From: Acidobacteriota bacterium
GTDB taxonomy: Bacteria > Acidobacteriota > Holophagae > Holophagales > Holophagaceae
Length of the DNA stretch: 64,000 nucleotides
Assembly (NCBI GenBank): GCA_016192145.1
Contig: JACPUT010000002.1
Span: forward strand, 558,001-622,000
Reading direction: 5' to 3'
The stretch's first letter is position 1. Every line of letters starts with the position of its first letter. A program made the position numbers and the translations under genes. This document shows positions 8,064 to 16,186 of this stretch, piece by piece. A model generated the notes under the pieces. The model was given only the letters and a program-made list of their open reading frames with translations. It ran no database searches and was not told the DNA's origin.

Positions 8064-9482
8064 ATGCGCACAGTCCTGTGCCTGGCCTTGGGCCTCATGC
8101 CGGTTACCGGCAAGGCCCAGGCCCAGGAACCAACCGTCCCGGCCCGCCAAGAAACGGTCACGGCCGAGGATCCGGTCCTCGAGTCCCTCCTGCATGAGGC
8201 CCTTGATCGAAATCCCGACCTCGCCAAGTCCAAAGCCCTCGTAGAGGCCGAAAAGGAGCGGATTCCCCAGTCCAAGGCCCTTCCCGATCCTTCCCTCTCT
8301 GTAGGAATTCAGAACGATGGTTTCAAGAAACTCCAGATTGGAGAAATGGAGACTTCCTACTACCAGCTGATGCTCACTCAGCCGCTTCCATGGCCAGGTA
8401 AACGAGATCTGCGCGGGAAGATCGCAGGTCTTGGCGCGGGCATCTCGAAGCTGTCGGCGGATCGGACCCGGTTGAGCCTACAGGCTGACGTCAAGCGGGC
8501 GTACTTCGGGCTACTGCTCGTTCGAGGCCAACTTCGGCTTCTTGAAGACCAGGCCTTGTTCCTCGAAAAGGCCCAGGCTATCACCCAAGCGCGTTACGAG
8601 GTCGGGCAAGGGGCCCAAGCGGATTTGCTTCGGGCCCAGCTCGAACGCAATCGGTTAAATCAGACTCGCCTCACCCTGCAGTCCCAGGAAGAGGCTCTCA
8701 TAGCCGCGCTCAATCGGCTTCGTGGTGCCACTGAAGCGACCCCGATTCCGACGACTGCATCCATTGAGAACCTTAATTTTCAGCAGGTCCCGGTGGATGC
8801 GCTCATCGGCCAGGCGGAGGCCCAAAGCCCAGAACTGCAATCCGCCAAGCTGGGCATCCGGCAGGCGGAACGAAGCCTTGATCTCGCCCGGCTGGACCGG
8901 CGGCCAGATTTCGCGGTAAGCGCCGGGGTCATGCCTCGGGGTGCTCTCGAACCCATGTGGCAGGTGGGGTTTTCCATCTCCCTTCCGGTTTGGTCGCGCC
9001 AAAAGCAGCAACGGGCGGTCGCCGAACAGGAATGGCGCCGCAAGTCCCAGGGGTCGGAGGCGACGAGCGTACAGAACCAATTGAACCAACGCATCCGGGA
9101 ACGTAGCGCTCAGATGACTGGAACGCTTGGAACCCTCCAGATCTATCGAGATGGTCTATTGGTGCAAAGCCAAGCCAGTTTTCAGGCCACCCTGGCTCAA
9201 TATGAGTCTGGTCGGGCGCCCTTTTTGAGTGTCTTGGAAACGCTCAATGGGTGGGTCGCGGATCGGGGCGGACTTCTGCAGGCAGTGGCCCAGGCCAAAG
9301 CCATCGAGATCGCCCAGGAGGAGTTCAACCTGGGCGGCACCCCGTCCATCACGGCCCAGGGCCTCGGCACCTCAGCCATGGGTATGGGTGGCGCTCCCGG
9401 CGGATCGGGATCATCTCGGCCTTCACCTTCGAAGGCGGGAGGCTCGCCTCAGGGTGAGTCGAGCGCCATGAAGTCCATGTGA
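8064..9482 (+). CDS. cusC: TolC-family outer-membrane efflux protein (CusC/CzcC-like)
   Basis: 472 residues from ATG 8064 (GGAG upstream). Signal peptide, then two repeated helical-hairpin halves typical of outer-membrane efflux proteins: LLHEALDRNPDLAKSKALVE, QPLPWPGKRDL, RYEVGQGAQADLLRAQLE and later ISLPVWSRQKQQ and YESGRAPFLSVLE. It forms the outer-membrane channel of the tripartite pump with the adaptor and RND protein encoded downstream. The C-terminus is a low-complexity Gly/Ser/Pro/Met tail (SAMGMGGAPGG) that could bind Cu(I) through methionines. This is the first large gene of the cus-like operon. Confidence 0.9.
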   Translation: MRTVLCLALGLMPVTGKAQAQEPTVPARQETVTAEDPVLESLLHEALDRNPDLAKSKALVEAEKERIPQSKALPDPSLSVGIQNDGFKKLQIGEMETSYYQLMLTQPLPWPGKRDLRGKIAGLGAGISKLSADRTRLSLQADVKRAYFGLLLVRGQLRLLEDQALFLEKAQAITQARYEVGQGAQADLLRAQLERNRLNQTRLTLQSQEEALIAALNRLRGATEATPIPTTASIENLNFQQVPVDALIGQAEAQSPELQSAKLGIRQAERSLDLARLDRRPDFAVSAGVMPRGALEPMWQVGFSISLPVWSRQKQQRAVAEQEWRRKSQGSEATSVQNQLNQRIRERSAQMTGTLGTLQIYRDGLLVQSQASFQATLAQYESGRAPFLSVLETLNGWVADRGGLLQAVAQAKAIEIAQEEFNLGGTPSITAQGLGTSAMGMGGAPGGSGSSRPSPSKAGGSPQGESSAMKSM

Positions 9483-9495
9483 TGCGGAGGCACCC

Positions 9496-9792
9496 ATGAA
9501 TCCCGAAACGATTCCTTCGCCTTCAACGTCCCCTGCGAGCGGGCGTCGGCCCTTGTTCATCTTCATGGCGGTCCACCTAGGCCTCGCCACGGGCTTGTGC
9601 ATCCTCCATGGTGCGTATGGGGATGCGCCCCCCACTATTAGGGAATCACCAGCGCGGGCGCACGGACAACTTCCTTTCGAGTGCATACGAGACGTCTCCC
9701 CGGCCACCGGCTCGGGATGCTGCCACTCGCCTTCTGGCCCGAACGCCTGTCACGAACAGGATAAACCCGCCTCGCCCCCGGAGGCCTCATGA
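9496..9792 (+). CDS. Small membrane protein with Cys motif, first of a tandem pair
   Basis: 98 residues. The N-terminal cytoplasmic stretch RRPLFIFMAVHLGLATGL leads into one membrane segment, followed by a periplasmic tail with GSGCCHSPSG and CHEQ. It starts 13 bp after the cusC stop with GGAGG upstream and overlaps the next gene by 4 bp. The next gene product has the same layout (RRPL-hydrophobic span-GCC..PSG), so the two are paralogues. A role as a periplasmic metal chaperone is possible but untested. Confidence 0.65.
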   Translation: MNPETIPSPSTSPASGRRPLFIFMAVHLGLATGLCILHGAYGDAPPTIRESPARAHGQLPFECIRDVSPATGSGCCHSPSGPNACHEQDKPASPPEAS

Positions 9793-10160
9793 ACGTTGAG
9801 AGCAATCCCTCTCCTTCTGATCAACCACCGATTCCTAACGGTCATCGCCCCCTCCTCGGTTTTGTCGCAGTGGGCTTGGGCCTCGCCCTGACCCTGTTCG
9901 CCCTCCTTTGGCCTGGGCGCCCCCCCGCGCATGCAATCGCGCCAACGCTGACGGGGAACACGGCGGCCCTTCCCTCTGGATGCACGCGGACTCTCGCTTC
10001 CACCGGTGTGGCTACGCCCGCCCGCGCCACGGGGTGTTGCCCCACACCATCCGGGCATGTAGCCCCTGATGCTTGCGAGATACACGGCGGTTCTGTGAAA
10101 CAACTCGATCAATCCGCCCCACAGATCAAGACCCCACACACCGGAGTTCCACATGAATGA
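9789..10160 (+). CDS. Small membrane protein with Cys motif, second of a tandem pair
   Basis: 123 residues: polar N-terminus, HRPLLGFVAVGLGLALTLFA as the membrane span, then a periplasmic region with TGCCPTPSGHVAPDACEIHG. The arrangement matches the preceding 98-residue protein. The N-terminal part of the adaptor that follows (LRTLGLVALGLIAGAGG) is also alike, which points to duplication of a shared membrane anchor. Coupled to both neighbours by short overlaps (9789..9792 and 10153..10160). Confidence 0.65.
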   Translation: MNVESNPSPSDQPPIPNGHRPLLGFVAVGLGLALTLFALLWPGRPPAHAIAPTLTGNTAALPSGCTRTLASTGVATPARATGCCPTPSGHVAPDACEIHGGSVKQLDQSAPQIKTPHTGVPHE

Positions 10161-11613
10161 CGAGATGAATGAACAGATCCCAACCCGTGCCTCCGGCCTT
10201 CGGACTCTCGGCCTCGTGGCTCTCGGGCTCATCGCGGGCGCGGGTGGCTCCCTTCTCCTCCGCCCAACGCCACGTGACCAAGGTACCGCCGCCGTTCCCG
10301 CAGCGAAGAAGCAGATGTACCAGTGCCCCATGCATCCTCAGGTGATGCAAGACCATCCGGGGGATTGCCCCATCTGCGGCATGAAGTTGGTGCCCATCGA
10401 AGGCAGCGGGGACACCAAGGCTTCCGGCGATCGAGGCAAGATTGTCTTCTATCGCTCCCCGATGAATCCTTCCATGACGTCCCCGACCCCCATGAAGGAT
10501 GAGATGGGCATGGACTATGTGCCGGTCTACGACGGCGACCTCAAGGGCGAGGGCAGCTCAGTGGAGGGGCATGCGGCCATCACAATCGACCATGAGCGCC
10601 AACAGCTCATCGGCCTGAAGACCGCCCTAGTGGTGATGGGCCCGGTGAGCGGCGAACTTCGCACCACGGCGCGGTTAGCCGTGGACGAAACCCGAGTGCG
10701 CAAGGTGAACGTCAAGGTCGAAGGCTTCGTGGAAAAGCTCTTCGTGGATTTCATCGGCAAACCGGTCGCCAAGGGGCAACCCATCTTCAGCCTCTACAGC
10801 CCCGAATTTGTCAGCGCCCAACGGGAATACCTCCTCGCCATCAAGACTCAGAAGGCCTTGGCCGGGGGTTCCCTAAGCAGCAGTGGGGGGGACCTTCTCG
10901 AATCCGCCAAACGGCGTCTCGCCCTTTGGGACGTGCCGAGCGAGGTTCTGGAGCTCTTGGAGAAGACCGGAGAGGTTCAACGCGCCCTCACCCTTCGATC
11001 CCCCATCTCTGGGGTGGTGACGGTGAAAAACGTGGTGGAAGGCGCACGCATCACTCCTGCTGATATCCCCTTCGAGATCTCGGATTTAAGCCGTGTGTGG
11101 GCAATGGCCGACGTCTATGAACAAGAACTGGGTGGCGTGAAGGTGGGTCAGGCGGCAAGCCTATCCCTGCCGACCTTCCCGGGCAAAACCTTTAGCGGCA
11201 GGGTGGTATTCATCGACCCGGTTCTCGACCCTAAAAGCCGCACGGCCAAAGTGCGCATCGAGTTCCCCAATCCGAAGGGAGACCTCAGGCCCGAACTCTT
11301 CGGTGAAGCCATCTTGAAGGGCCCCGGGCACAAAGGCCTCTTGGTTCCGCTCGACTCGGTGTTGGATGCGGGGACTCAACAGGTCGTTTTCATTGCCCTT
11401 GGGGACGGCAAATTTGAGCCCCGGGAAGTCACCACAGGCAGCACCGTGGGGGAACAAGTTGAGATCCTCTCCGGCTTGACGCCAGGGGAGAGCGTGATCG
11501 TTCGAGCCAACTTCCTCGTGGATTCGGAATCCCGCTTGAAGGCCGCCCTCGCTCATTTGAGCCAGAAGGGTGAATCGAAATCCGACGCCGCGCCCAGCGG
11601 CCACCAGCACTGA
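10153..11613 (+). CDS. cusB: RND efflux periplasmic adaptor with two heavy-metal-binding domains (CusB-like)
   Basis: 486 residues. N-terminal anchor, then a heavy-metal-binding domain at about 56-83 (YQCPMHPQVMQDHPGDCPIC) and a second, Cys-less one at about 96-125 (YRSPMNPSMTSPTPMKDEMG). The rest is a membrane-fusion protein: VKVEGFVEKLFVDFIGKPV, SPISGVVTVKNVVEGARI, and a beta-barrel domain with GVKVGQAASLSLPTFPGKTF. It joins the RND pump to the outer-membrane channel and probably hands Cu(I)/Ag(I) to the pump. It ends SGHQH, a His tail also seen on nearby small proteins. Overlaps the upstream gene by 8 bp; the pump gene follows at 11624. Confidence 0.92.
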   Translation: MNDEMNEQIPTRASGLRTLGLVALGLIAGAGGSLLLRPTPRDQGTAAVPAAKKQMYQCPMHPQVMQDHPGDCPICGMKLVPIEGSGDTKASGDRGKIVFYRSPMNPSMTSPTPMKDEMGMDYVPVYDGDLKGEGSSVEGHAAITIDHERQQLIGLKTALVVMGPVSGELRTTARLAVDETRVRKVNVKVEGFVEKLFVDFIGKPVAKGQPIFSLYSPEFVSAQREYLLAIKTQKALAGGSLSSSGGDLLESAKRRLALWDVPSEVLELLEKTGEVQRALTLRSPISGVVTVKNVVEGARITPADIPFEISDLSRVWAMADVYEQELGGVKVGQAASLSLPTFPGKTFSGRVVFIDPVLDPKSRTAKVRIEFPNPKGDLRPELFGEAILKGPGHKGLLVPLDSVLDAGTQQVVFIALGDGKFEPREVTTGSTVGEQVEILSGLTPGESVIVRANFLVDSESRLKAALAHLSQKGESKSDAAPSGHQH

Positions 11614-11623
11614 GGGGGCCATC

Positions 11624-14600
11624 ATGAGCGGAAGCAGCGCCTACGATCCTGAACACCCGACATTCCTCCAAAAGATCATCCGGTTTTCCGCAGAGAACCG
11701 ATGGCTGGTGATGGCGGCGTCCACCCTATTGATCGCGTTGTCCTTCTGGACCATGCGGACCATCCCGATGGATGCCCTTCCAGACCTGTCGGACACGCAG
11801 GTCATCGTGTACTCCAAGTGGGATCGAAGCCCCGATATCGTCGAGGATCAGGTGACCTATCCCATCGTCACCAGCCTCTTGGGCGCCCCGAAGGTCAAGG
11901 CCGTTCGAGGGCTCTCGGATTTCGGGTTCTCCTACGTCTACGTCATCTTCGAGGATGGGACGGACATCTATTGGGCTAGATCCCGGGTCTTGGAGTATCT
12001 CAGCAAAATCACCTCGAACCTGCCCGCGGGTGTGAAGACGGAACTGGGCCCTGACGCCACGAGCGTCGGATGGGTATACCAGTACGCCCTCGTGGATCAC
12101 ACCGGCCAGCACACCACGGACGAACTCAGATCCCACCAGGATTGGTTCTTGCGGTACTCGCTTCAAAGCGTGCCGGGCGTGGCGGAGGTGGCCACGGTGG
12201 GTGGCCAGGCCCGCCAGTTCCAGGTAAGCGTCAATCCCAATAAGCTTGCGTCCTATCGCATCTCCATTGAAACGGTGATCCAGGCCGTCAAATCTTCAAA
12301 CTCCGAAGTAGGCGGGCGTCTGGTGGAATTCAGCGGACGTGAATACATGGTCCGGGGTCGGGGGTATGTCAAAACATCCAAAGACCTGGAGAGCGCGGTG
12401 CTCAGGGCTGAAAATGGCACTCCCGTGCGTCTTGGGGATGTCGCCACCGTAAGCCTCGGGCCCGAGATGCGCCGAGGCCTTTCGGATCTCGATGGCCACG
12501 GGGACGTGGTCGGCGGCATCGTCGTAATGCGTCAGGGAGAGAACGCCCTCAACGTGATCGAACGAGTGAAGGGGCGGCTCGAAGATCTGAAATCGAGTCT
12601 TCCCAGTGGAGTCGAAGTCGTTCCCGTCTACGACCGTTCGGAGTTAATCCACAGCGCCATCAAAACGGTGAAGCACAAGCTCATCGAGGAAATGATCGTC
12701 GTTTCGATCATCATACTGATCTTCCTGTGGCATGTGCCATCGGCCATCGTCCCCATCGTCACGATCCCTGTGAGCGTGGCGCTGGCCTTCATCCCCATGT
12801 ACGGGATCGGTCAGAACGCGAATCTGATGAGCCTGGCCGGTATCGCCATCTCCATCGGCGTGCTGGTCGACGGCGCCATCGTTGAAGTGGAGAATGCCTA
12901 TCGAAAAATCGAGAAATGGATCGAGGCTGGGAAGCCAGGGGACTTTTATCACGTCCGCCTGGAAGCACTCATGGAGGTAGGCCCCAGCGTCTTCTTCAGC
13001 CTTCTTGTAGTGGCGGTGAGCTTCTTGCCCATCTTCACCTTGCTGGACCAAGAAGGCCGCCTCTTCAAACCCCTCGCCTACTCCAAGAACCTGGCCATGG
13101 CCATCGCGGCCCTCCTCGCCCTGACCTTGGATCCGGCGATGCGAATGCTGTTCGCGCGGGTCGAGCCCTTCATGTTCAAGCCCCGTTGGCTGGCGTGGAC
13201 CGCAACCCAGATCGTGGTTGGCAAGTATTACTCCGAAGAGAAGCACCCGATCAGCGTGTTCCTCCACCGGATATATGAGCCGCCATGCCGCTTCGTCGTC
13301 AAGCACGCCAAGGCCACCATCGCGGTGTCCGCTCTGCTCGTGATCGCCACCATCCCGGCCTTTTTGAAGTTGGGTAGCGAATTCATGCCTCCTTTGAATG
13401 AAGGCACCTTGCTCTACATGCCCTCGACGCTTCCGGGCCTGAGCCAGACCGAGGCTCAGCGCATCCTTCAAGTGCAAGATCGATTGATCGGCACCATTCC
13501 AGAAGTGGCTCGGGTTTTCGGAAAGGCAGGCCGGGCCGATTCGGCCACCGATCCCGCCCCCTTCTCCATGATGGAGACTGTCATCGTCCTCAAGCCCGAG
13601 GACCAATGGCGCGAAAAGCCCCGGTGGTTCTCCTCCTGGGCTCCTGAGTGGACGAAGGCGATCCTGCGATCCTTCTGGCGGGATCGCATCACCCAGGAAG
13701 AGATCGTGGCGGAGTTGGATCGGGTGGTAAAACTGCCCGCCATCCCCAACGCCTGGACGATGCCCATCAAGGCCCGGCTCGACATGCTCTCCACGGGCAT
13801 CCGCACGCCCGTGGGCCTGAAGATCAACGGGGCGGATCTGGAGACCATCCAGAAGATCGCCGTGGAGGCCGAATCCATTCTCCAACGGGTTCAGGGAACT
13901 CGGAGCGCCTTCGCGGAACGCACGGCCCAAGGCTACTTCTTGGACTTCGTCCTGAAACGGGAATCCTTGGCCCGCTACGGGCTGAGCGTTGAACAGGCCA
14001 ACATGATGGTGATGACCGCCATCGGCGGGGATAACCAAAGCACCGTTTTCGACGGTCGAGCTCGCTACCCGGTCAACGTGCGCTATGCCCGCGATTATCG
14101 GGAATCTCCGGATGCCCTGGAGCGGGTTCTCATCACCACCCCAAGCGGTGCCTCCATCCCCATGAAGGAGATCGCGGACCTGAAATGGGCCCAGGGGCCA
14201 GCCATGATCCGGGATGAGAACGCCCTGCTCAACGGCTATGTGCTAGTGGACTTCGACACGTCGAAGATCGATGTGGGCACCTATGTTCATCACGCCAAAA
14301 CAGCCATCGAGAAGGAACTGAAGCTACCGGCCGGGTACAGCCTTACCTGGAGCGGCCAATACGAAAACATGCTCCGTGTGAAGGAGCGGCTCAAGTTGAT
14401 CCTCCCCATCACTCTGGTGCTGATTTTCGGCCTGCTCTACGCCAACACCAAAAGCGCCTTCAAGGCTTCGATCGTGATGCTGGCGGTGCCTTTTAGCGCC
14501 ATCGGAGCCTTCTGGTTCTTGTATGCCCTCGGTTACAACATGTCCATTGCCGTGTGGGTGGGCCTCATCGCCCTCATGGGCCTGGATGCCGAGACGGGCG

Positions 14601-14944
14601 TGTTCATGCTCCTGTTCTTGGACCTTTCCCATGACGAAGCCAAGCAGGCCGGGAAGCTGAACACCACGGGTGACCTCATCGAAGCCATCATCCACGGCGC
14701 CGTGAAGCGTGTGCGGCCCAAGGCCATGACCGTCTTTGCGGCCTTCATGGGCCTGCTCCCGATCATGTGGAGCACCGGCACCGGGGCGGACCTCATGAAG
14801 CGCATCGCCGCGCCCATGGTCGGGGGTCTCGCCACCAGTTTCATCCTCGAACTTCTCGTCTACCCCTCCATCTATTTCCTCTGGAAGAAGCGTGAGGTGG
14901 CGGAAGGCCCTGCCACCCCGGATCCCACGCTGGAACCGGCCTGA
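11624..14944 (+). CDS. cusA: CusA-type heavy-metal RND efflux pump
   Basis: 1106 residues; ATG 11624 follows GAGGGGG. Typical HME-RND sequence: IPMDALPDLSDTQVIVYSKW after TM1, the proton-relay segment AISIGVLVDGAIVEVENAYR in TM4, and the second-half start FLKLGSEFMPPLNEGTLLYM. The C-terminal membrane segments include GLIALMGLDAETGVFMLLFL, diagnostic of the CusA/SilA branch. It should export Cu(I)/Ag(I) from periplasm or cytoplasm through the CusC channel by proton antiport. Slightly longer than E. coli CusA, with an insertion near residues 520-545. Intact. Confidence 0.94.
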   Translation: MSGSSAYDPEHPTFLQKIIRFSAENRWLVMAASTLLIALSFWTMRTIPMDALPDLSDTQVIVYSKWDRSPDIVEDQVTYPIVTSLLGAPKVKAVRGLSDFGFSYVYVIFEDGTDIYWARSRVLEYLSKITSNLPAGVKTELGPDATSVGWVYQYALVDHTGQHTTDELRSHQDWFLRYSLQSVPGVAEVATVGGQARQFQVSVNPNKLASYRISIETVIQAVKSSNSEVGGRLVEFSGREYMVRGRGYVKTSKDLESAVLRAENGTPVRLGDVATVSLGPEMRRGLSDLDGHGDVVGGIVVMRQGENALNVIERVKGRLEDLKSSLPSGVEVVPVYDRSELIHSAIKTVKHKLIEEMIVVSIIILIFLWHVPSAIVPIVTIPVSVALAFIPMYGIGQNANLMSLAGIAISIGVLVDGAIVEVENAYRKIEKWIEAGKPGDFYHVRLEALMEVGPSVFFSLLVVAVSFLPIFTLLDQEGRLFKPLAYSKNLAMAIAALLALTLDPAMRMLFARVEPFMFKPRWLAWTATQIVVGKYYSEEKHPISVFLHRIYEPPCRFVVKHAKATIAVSALLVIATIPAFLKLGSEFMPPLNEGTLLYMPSTLPGLSQTEAQRILQVQDRLIGTIPEVARVFGKAGRADSATDPAPFSMMETVIVLKPEDQWREKPRWFSSWAPEWTKAILRSFWRDRITQEEIVAELDRVVKLPAIPNAWTMPIKARLDMLSTGIRTPVGLKINGADLETIQKIAVEAESILQRVQGTRSAFAERTAQGYFLDFVLKRESLARYGLSVEQANMMVMTAIGGDNQSTVFDGRARYPVNVRYARDYRESPDALERVLITTPSGASIPMKEIADLKWAQGPAMIRDENALLNGYVLVDFDTSKIDVGTYVHHAKTAIEKELKLPAGYSLTWSGQYENMLRVKERLKLILPITLVLIFGLLYANTKSAFKASIVMLAVPFSAIGAFWFLYALGYNMSIAVWVGLIALMGLDAETGVFMLLFLDLSHDEAKQAGKLNTTGDLIEAIIHGAVKRVRPKAMTVFAAFMGLLPIMWSTGTGADLMKRIAAPMVGGLATSFILELLVYPSIYFLWKKREVAEGPATPDPTLEPA

Positions 14945-14986
14945 TCCCCTTCGAGGCGCTGTGCCTCCATCCATAAGGAACACCCC

Positions 14987-15280
14987 ATGCTCACCACCCT
15001 CATCTTCGCCACCCTTACAGCCGTCGCGCCCTTAGGCGATTCCACGGCCAAGGCCGCCCCCACTAACACCATTTGCCCCGTTCGGGGCCATAGCGTGACC
15101 CCTGGGAAGAGCCCCATTGTCACCGTGAGGGGGCGCCAGTATTACCTCTGCTGCTCGGAGTGCGACGGAATGCTGACCAAGAACCCCGACCAATACCTTG
15201 GGAAGGACGGCACGCCAAAGAACGCCAAAGGAATGGCGGCCCCCAAGGCCGGCCACGACCACGGCACGCACCAGCACTAA
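14987..15280 (+). CDS. Exported YHS-like metal-binding protein with His tail
   Basis: 97 residues. Signal peptide, then TNTICPVRGHSVTPGKSPIV and YLCCSECDGMLTKNPDQYL, the Cys pattern of YHS-type and related metal-binding modules. The C-terminus is GHDHGTHQH. It lies 42 bp after cusA and is clearly homologous to the 132-residue protein at 15488 (NT.CPV.G..V.PG, CC..C, KYL.KDG.PKNA). Probably a periplasmic copper or silver store or chaperone. A perfect hairpin follows at 15292..15325. Confidence 0.75.
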   Translation: MLTTLIFATLTAVAPLGDSTAKAAPTNTICPVRGHSVTPGKSPIVTVRGRQYYLCCSECDGMLTKNPDQYLGKDGTPKNAKGMAAPKAGHDHGTHQH

Positions 15281-15291
15281 TCCTTTTCGCT

Positions 15292-15325
15292 GCTCCCGGG
15301 GGCTGGGTTTCCAGCCCCCGGGAGC
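15292..15325 (+). terminator. Strong hairpin, probable terminator or mRNA processing site
   Basis: Perfect 15-bp inverted repeat, GCTCCCGGGGGCTGG at 15292..15306 with its complement at 15311..15325 and a GTTT loop. It is followed by TCTCCCC rather than a clean T-run, so termination may be partial. It would separate the cusCBA transcript from the small-protein genes downstream. Confidence 0.6.
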
Positions 15326-15351
15326 TCTCCCCAACGAGCAGAGGCCTAAAC

Positions 15352-15459
15352 ATGTCGGGTCCTTGTTGTCCAAGAAGCCGCTCAGGGCCATGGCTCGTCC
15401 TTCTGGCTGCCGTAATCTTGGCCGCCATGGCGTACTCCCAATTTTTCGGGTCGCGATAG
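15352..15459 (+). CDS. Very small membrane protein (35 residues)
   Basis: ATG 15352 with AGAGG upstream. N-terminal SGPCCPRSRS is followed by one hydrophobic span (WLVLLAAVILAAMAYS) and a short basic end. The CC motif resembles the neighbouring small proteins. It is short and could be chance, but start context, composition and position between two related exported proteins support it. Confidence 0.45.
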   Translation: MSGPCCPRSRSGPWLVLLAAVILAAMAYSQFFGSR

Positions 15460-15487
15460 CGCTGCCCGTTCACCCCCAGGAGATTCG

Positions 15488-15886
15488 ATGCTAATCCTCG
15501 AAATGATGCTTGCGGCGGCCGCACTCACGATGCCGATCCCACAAAGCTGCGGCCACTCCGGCCAGTCCCATGGCGGGCATGGCGGACATGGCGGACACAA
15601 AGGCCCGGCCCAGCCAGAGCCGTCCCGGCCGAAAGTCCGAGCCACCAATACGGTCTGCCCGGTCATGGGACAGCCCGTCGTACCAGGCAGGGATCGCGAG
15701 GTGGTCTTACCTGAAGGCTATTACCTCGTGTGTTGCGATGGATGCGGTCCCGAATTGGCCGATCACAAGGATAAGTACCTCGACAAGGATGGGCGCCCCA
15801 AGAACGCCCCTAAGGGTTCGGATAAACCCAGGCCACAGGAGCCTGATGCCCCGGCTAAACCGGATCATTCGGAACACCAGCACTAA
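15488..15886 (+). CDS. Exported His-rich YHS-like metal-binding protein
   Basis: 132 residues. Signal peptide, then a His/Gly run (GHSGQSHGGHGGHGGHKG), then TNTVCPVMGQPVVPG and YYLVCCDGCGPELADHKDKYL, and the tail DHSEHQH. It is a longer paralogue of the protein at 14987, with an added His-rich N-terminal segment. Likely binds soft or transition metal in the periplasm. It is followed after 21 bp by another small gene in the same direction. Confidence 0.75.
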   Translation: MLILEMMLAAAALTMPIPQSCGHSGQSHGGHGGHGGHKGPAQPEPSRPKVRATNTVCPVMGQPVVPGRDREVVLPEGYYLVCCDGCGPELADHKDKYLDKDGRPKNAPKGSDKPRPQEPDAPAKPDHSEHQH

Positions 15887-15907
15887 CCCGAGTTCGAGAG
15901 GAACGCC

Positions 15908-16165
15908 ATGAACGTCATTGTGATGATTGGAATGATGGGGCTGATGCTGCTGCTCTTCCACGGACGAGGGCACCACCGTTCTGCGCCCGAACCGGGCCAC
16001 GATTCCAACAGGCCCGCTGTGGCTCCTACCGTGCCACCTAGCTCCCCCGAAGCAGTTCACCCCTCCGTAGGGACTCGCGCTGAGACCGAAGATGAGGTAG
16101 GTAGCGGCGCAAAGGCCAAGCCGAAGTCAAACCCCAAATCGCAGGTTGTCCCTCAGGGCGAGTAG
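15908..16165 (+). CDS. Small membrane protein, unknown
   Basis: 85 residues: a Met-rich N-terminal membrane span (MNVIVMIGMMGLMLLLFHGR), HH, then a Pro/Ser/Lys-rich disordered tail. Ribosome site GAGAGG precedes ATG 15908. No family recognised. Its Met-rich span and its place in the copper block suggest a minor metal-related role. Confidence 0.5.
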   Translation: MNVIVMIGMMGLMLLLFHGRGHHRSAPEPGHDSNRPAVAPTVPPSSPEAVHPSVGTRAETEDEVGSGAKAKPKSNPKSQVVPQGE

Positions 16166-16186
16166 GACATTTTGCAAGGAGGCACC

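Noticed and set aside
12644-14038. 464-codon minus-strand frame inside cusA
   Set aside because: Shadow of a G+C-rich coding region; composition is His/Gly/Asp-rich nonsense and cusA is intact.
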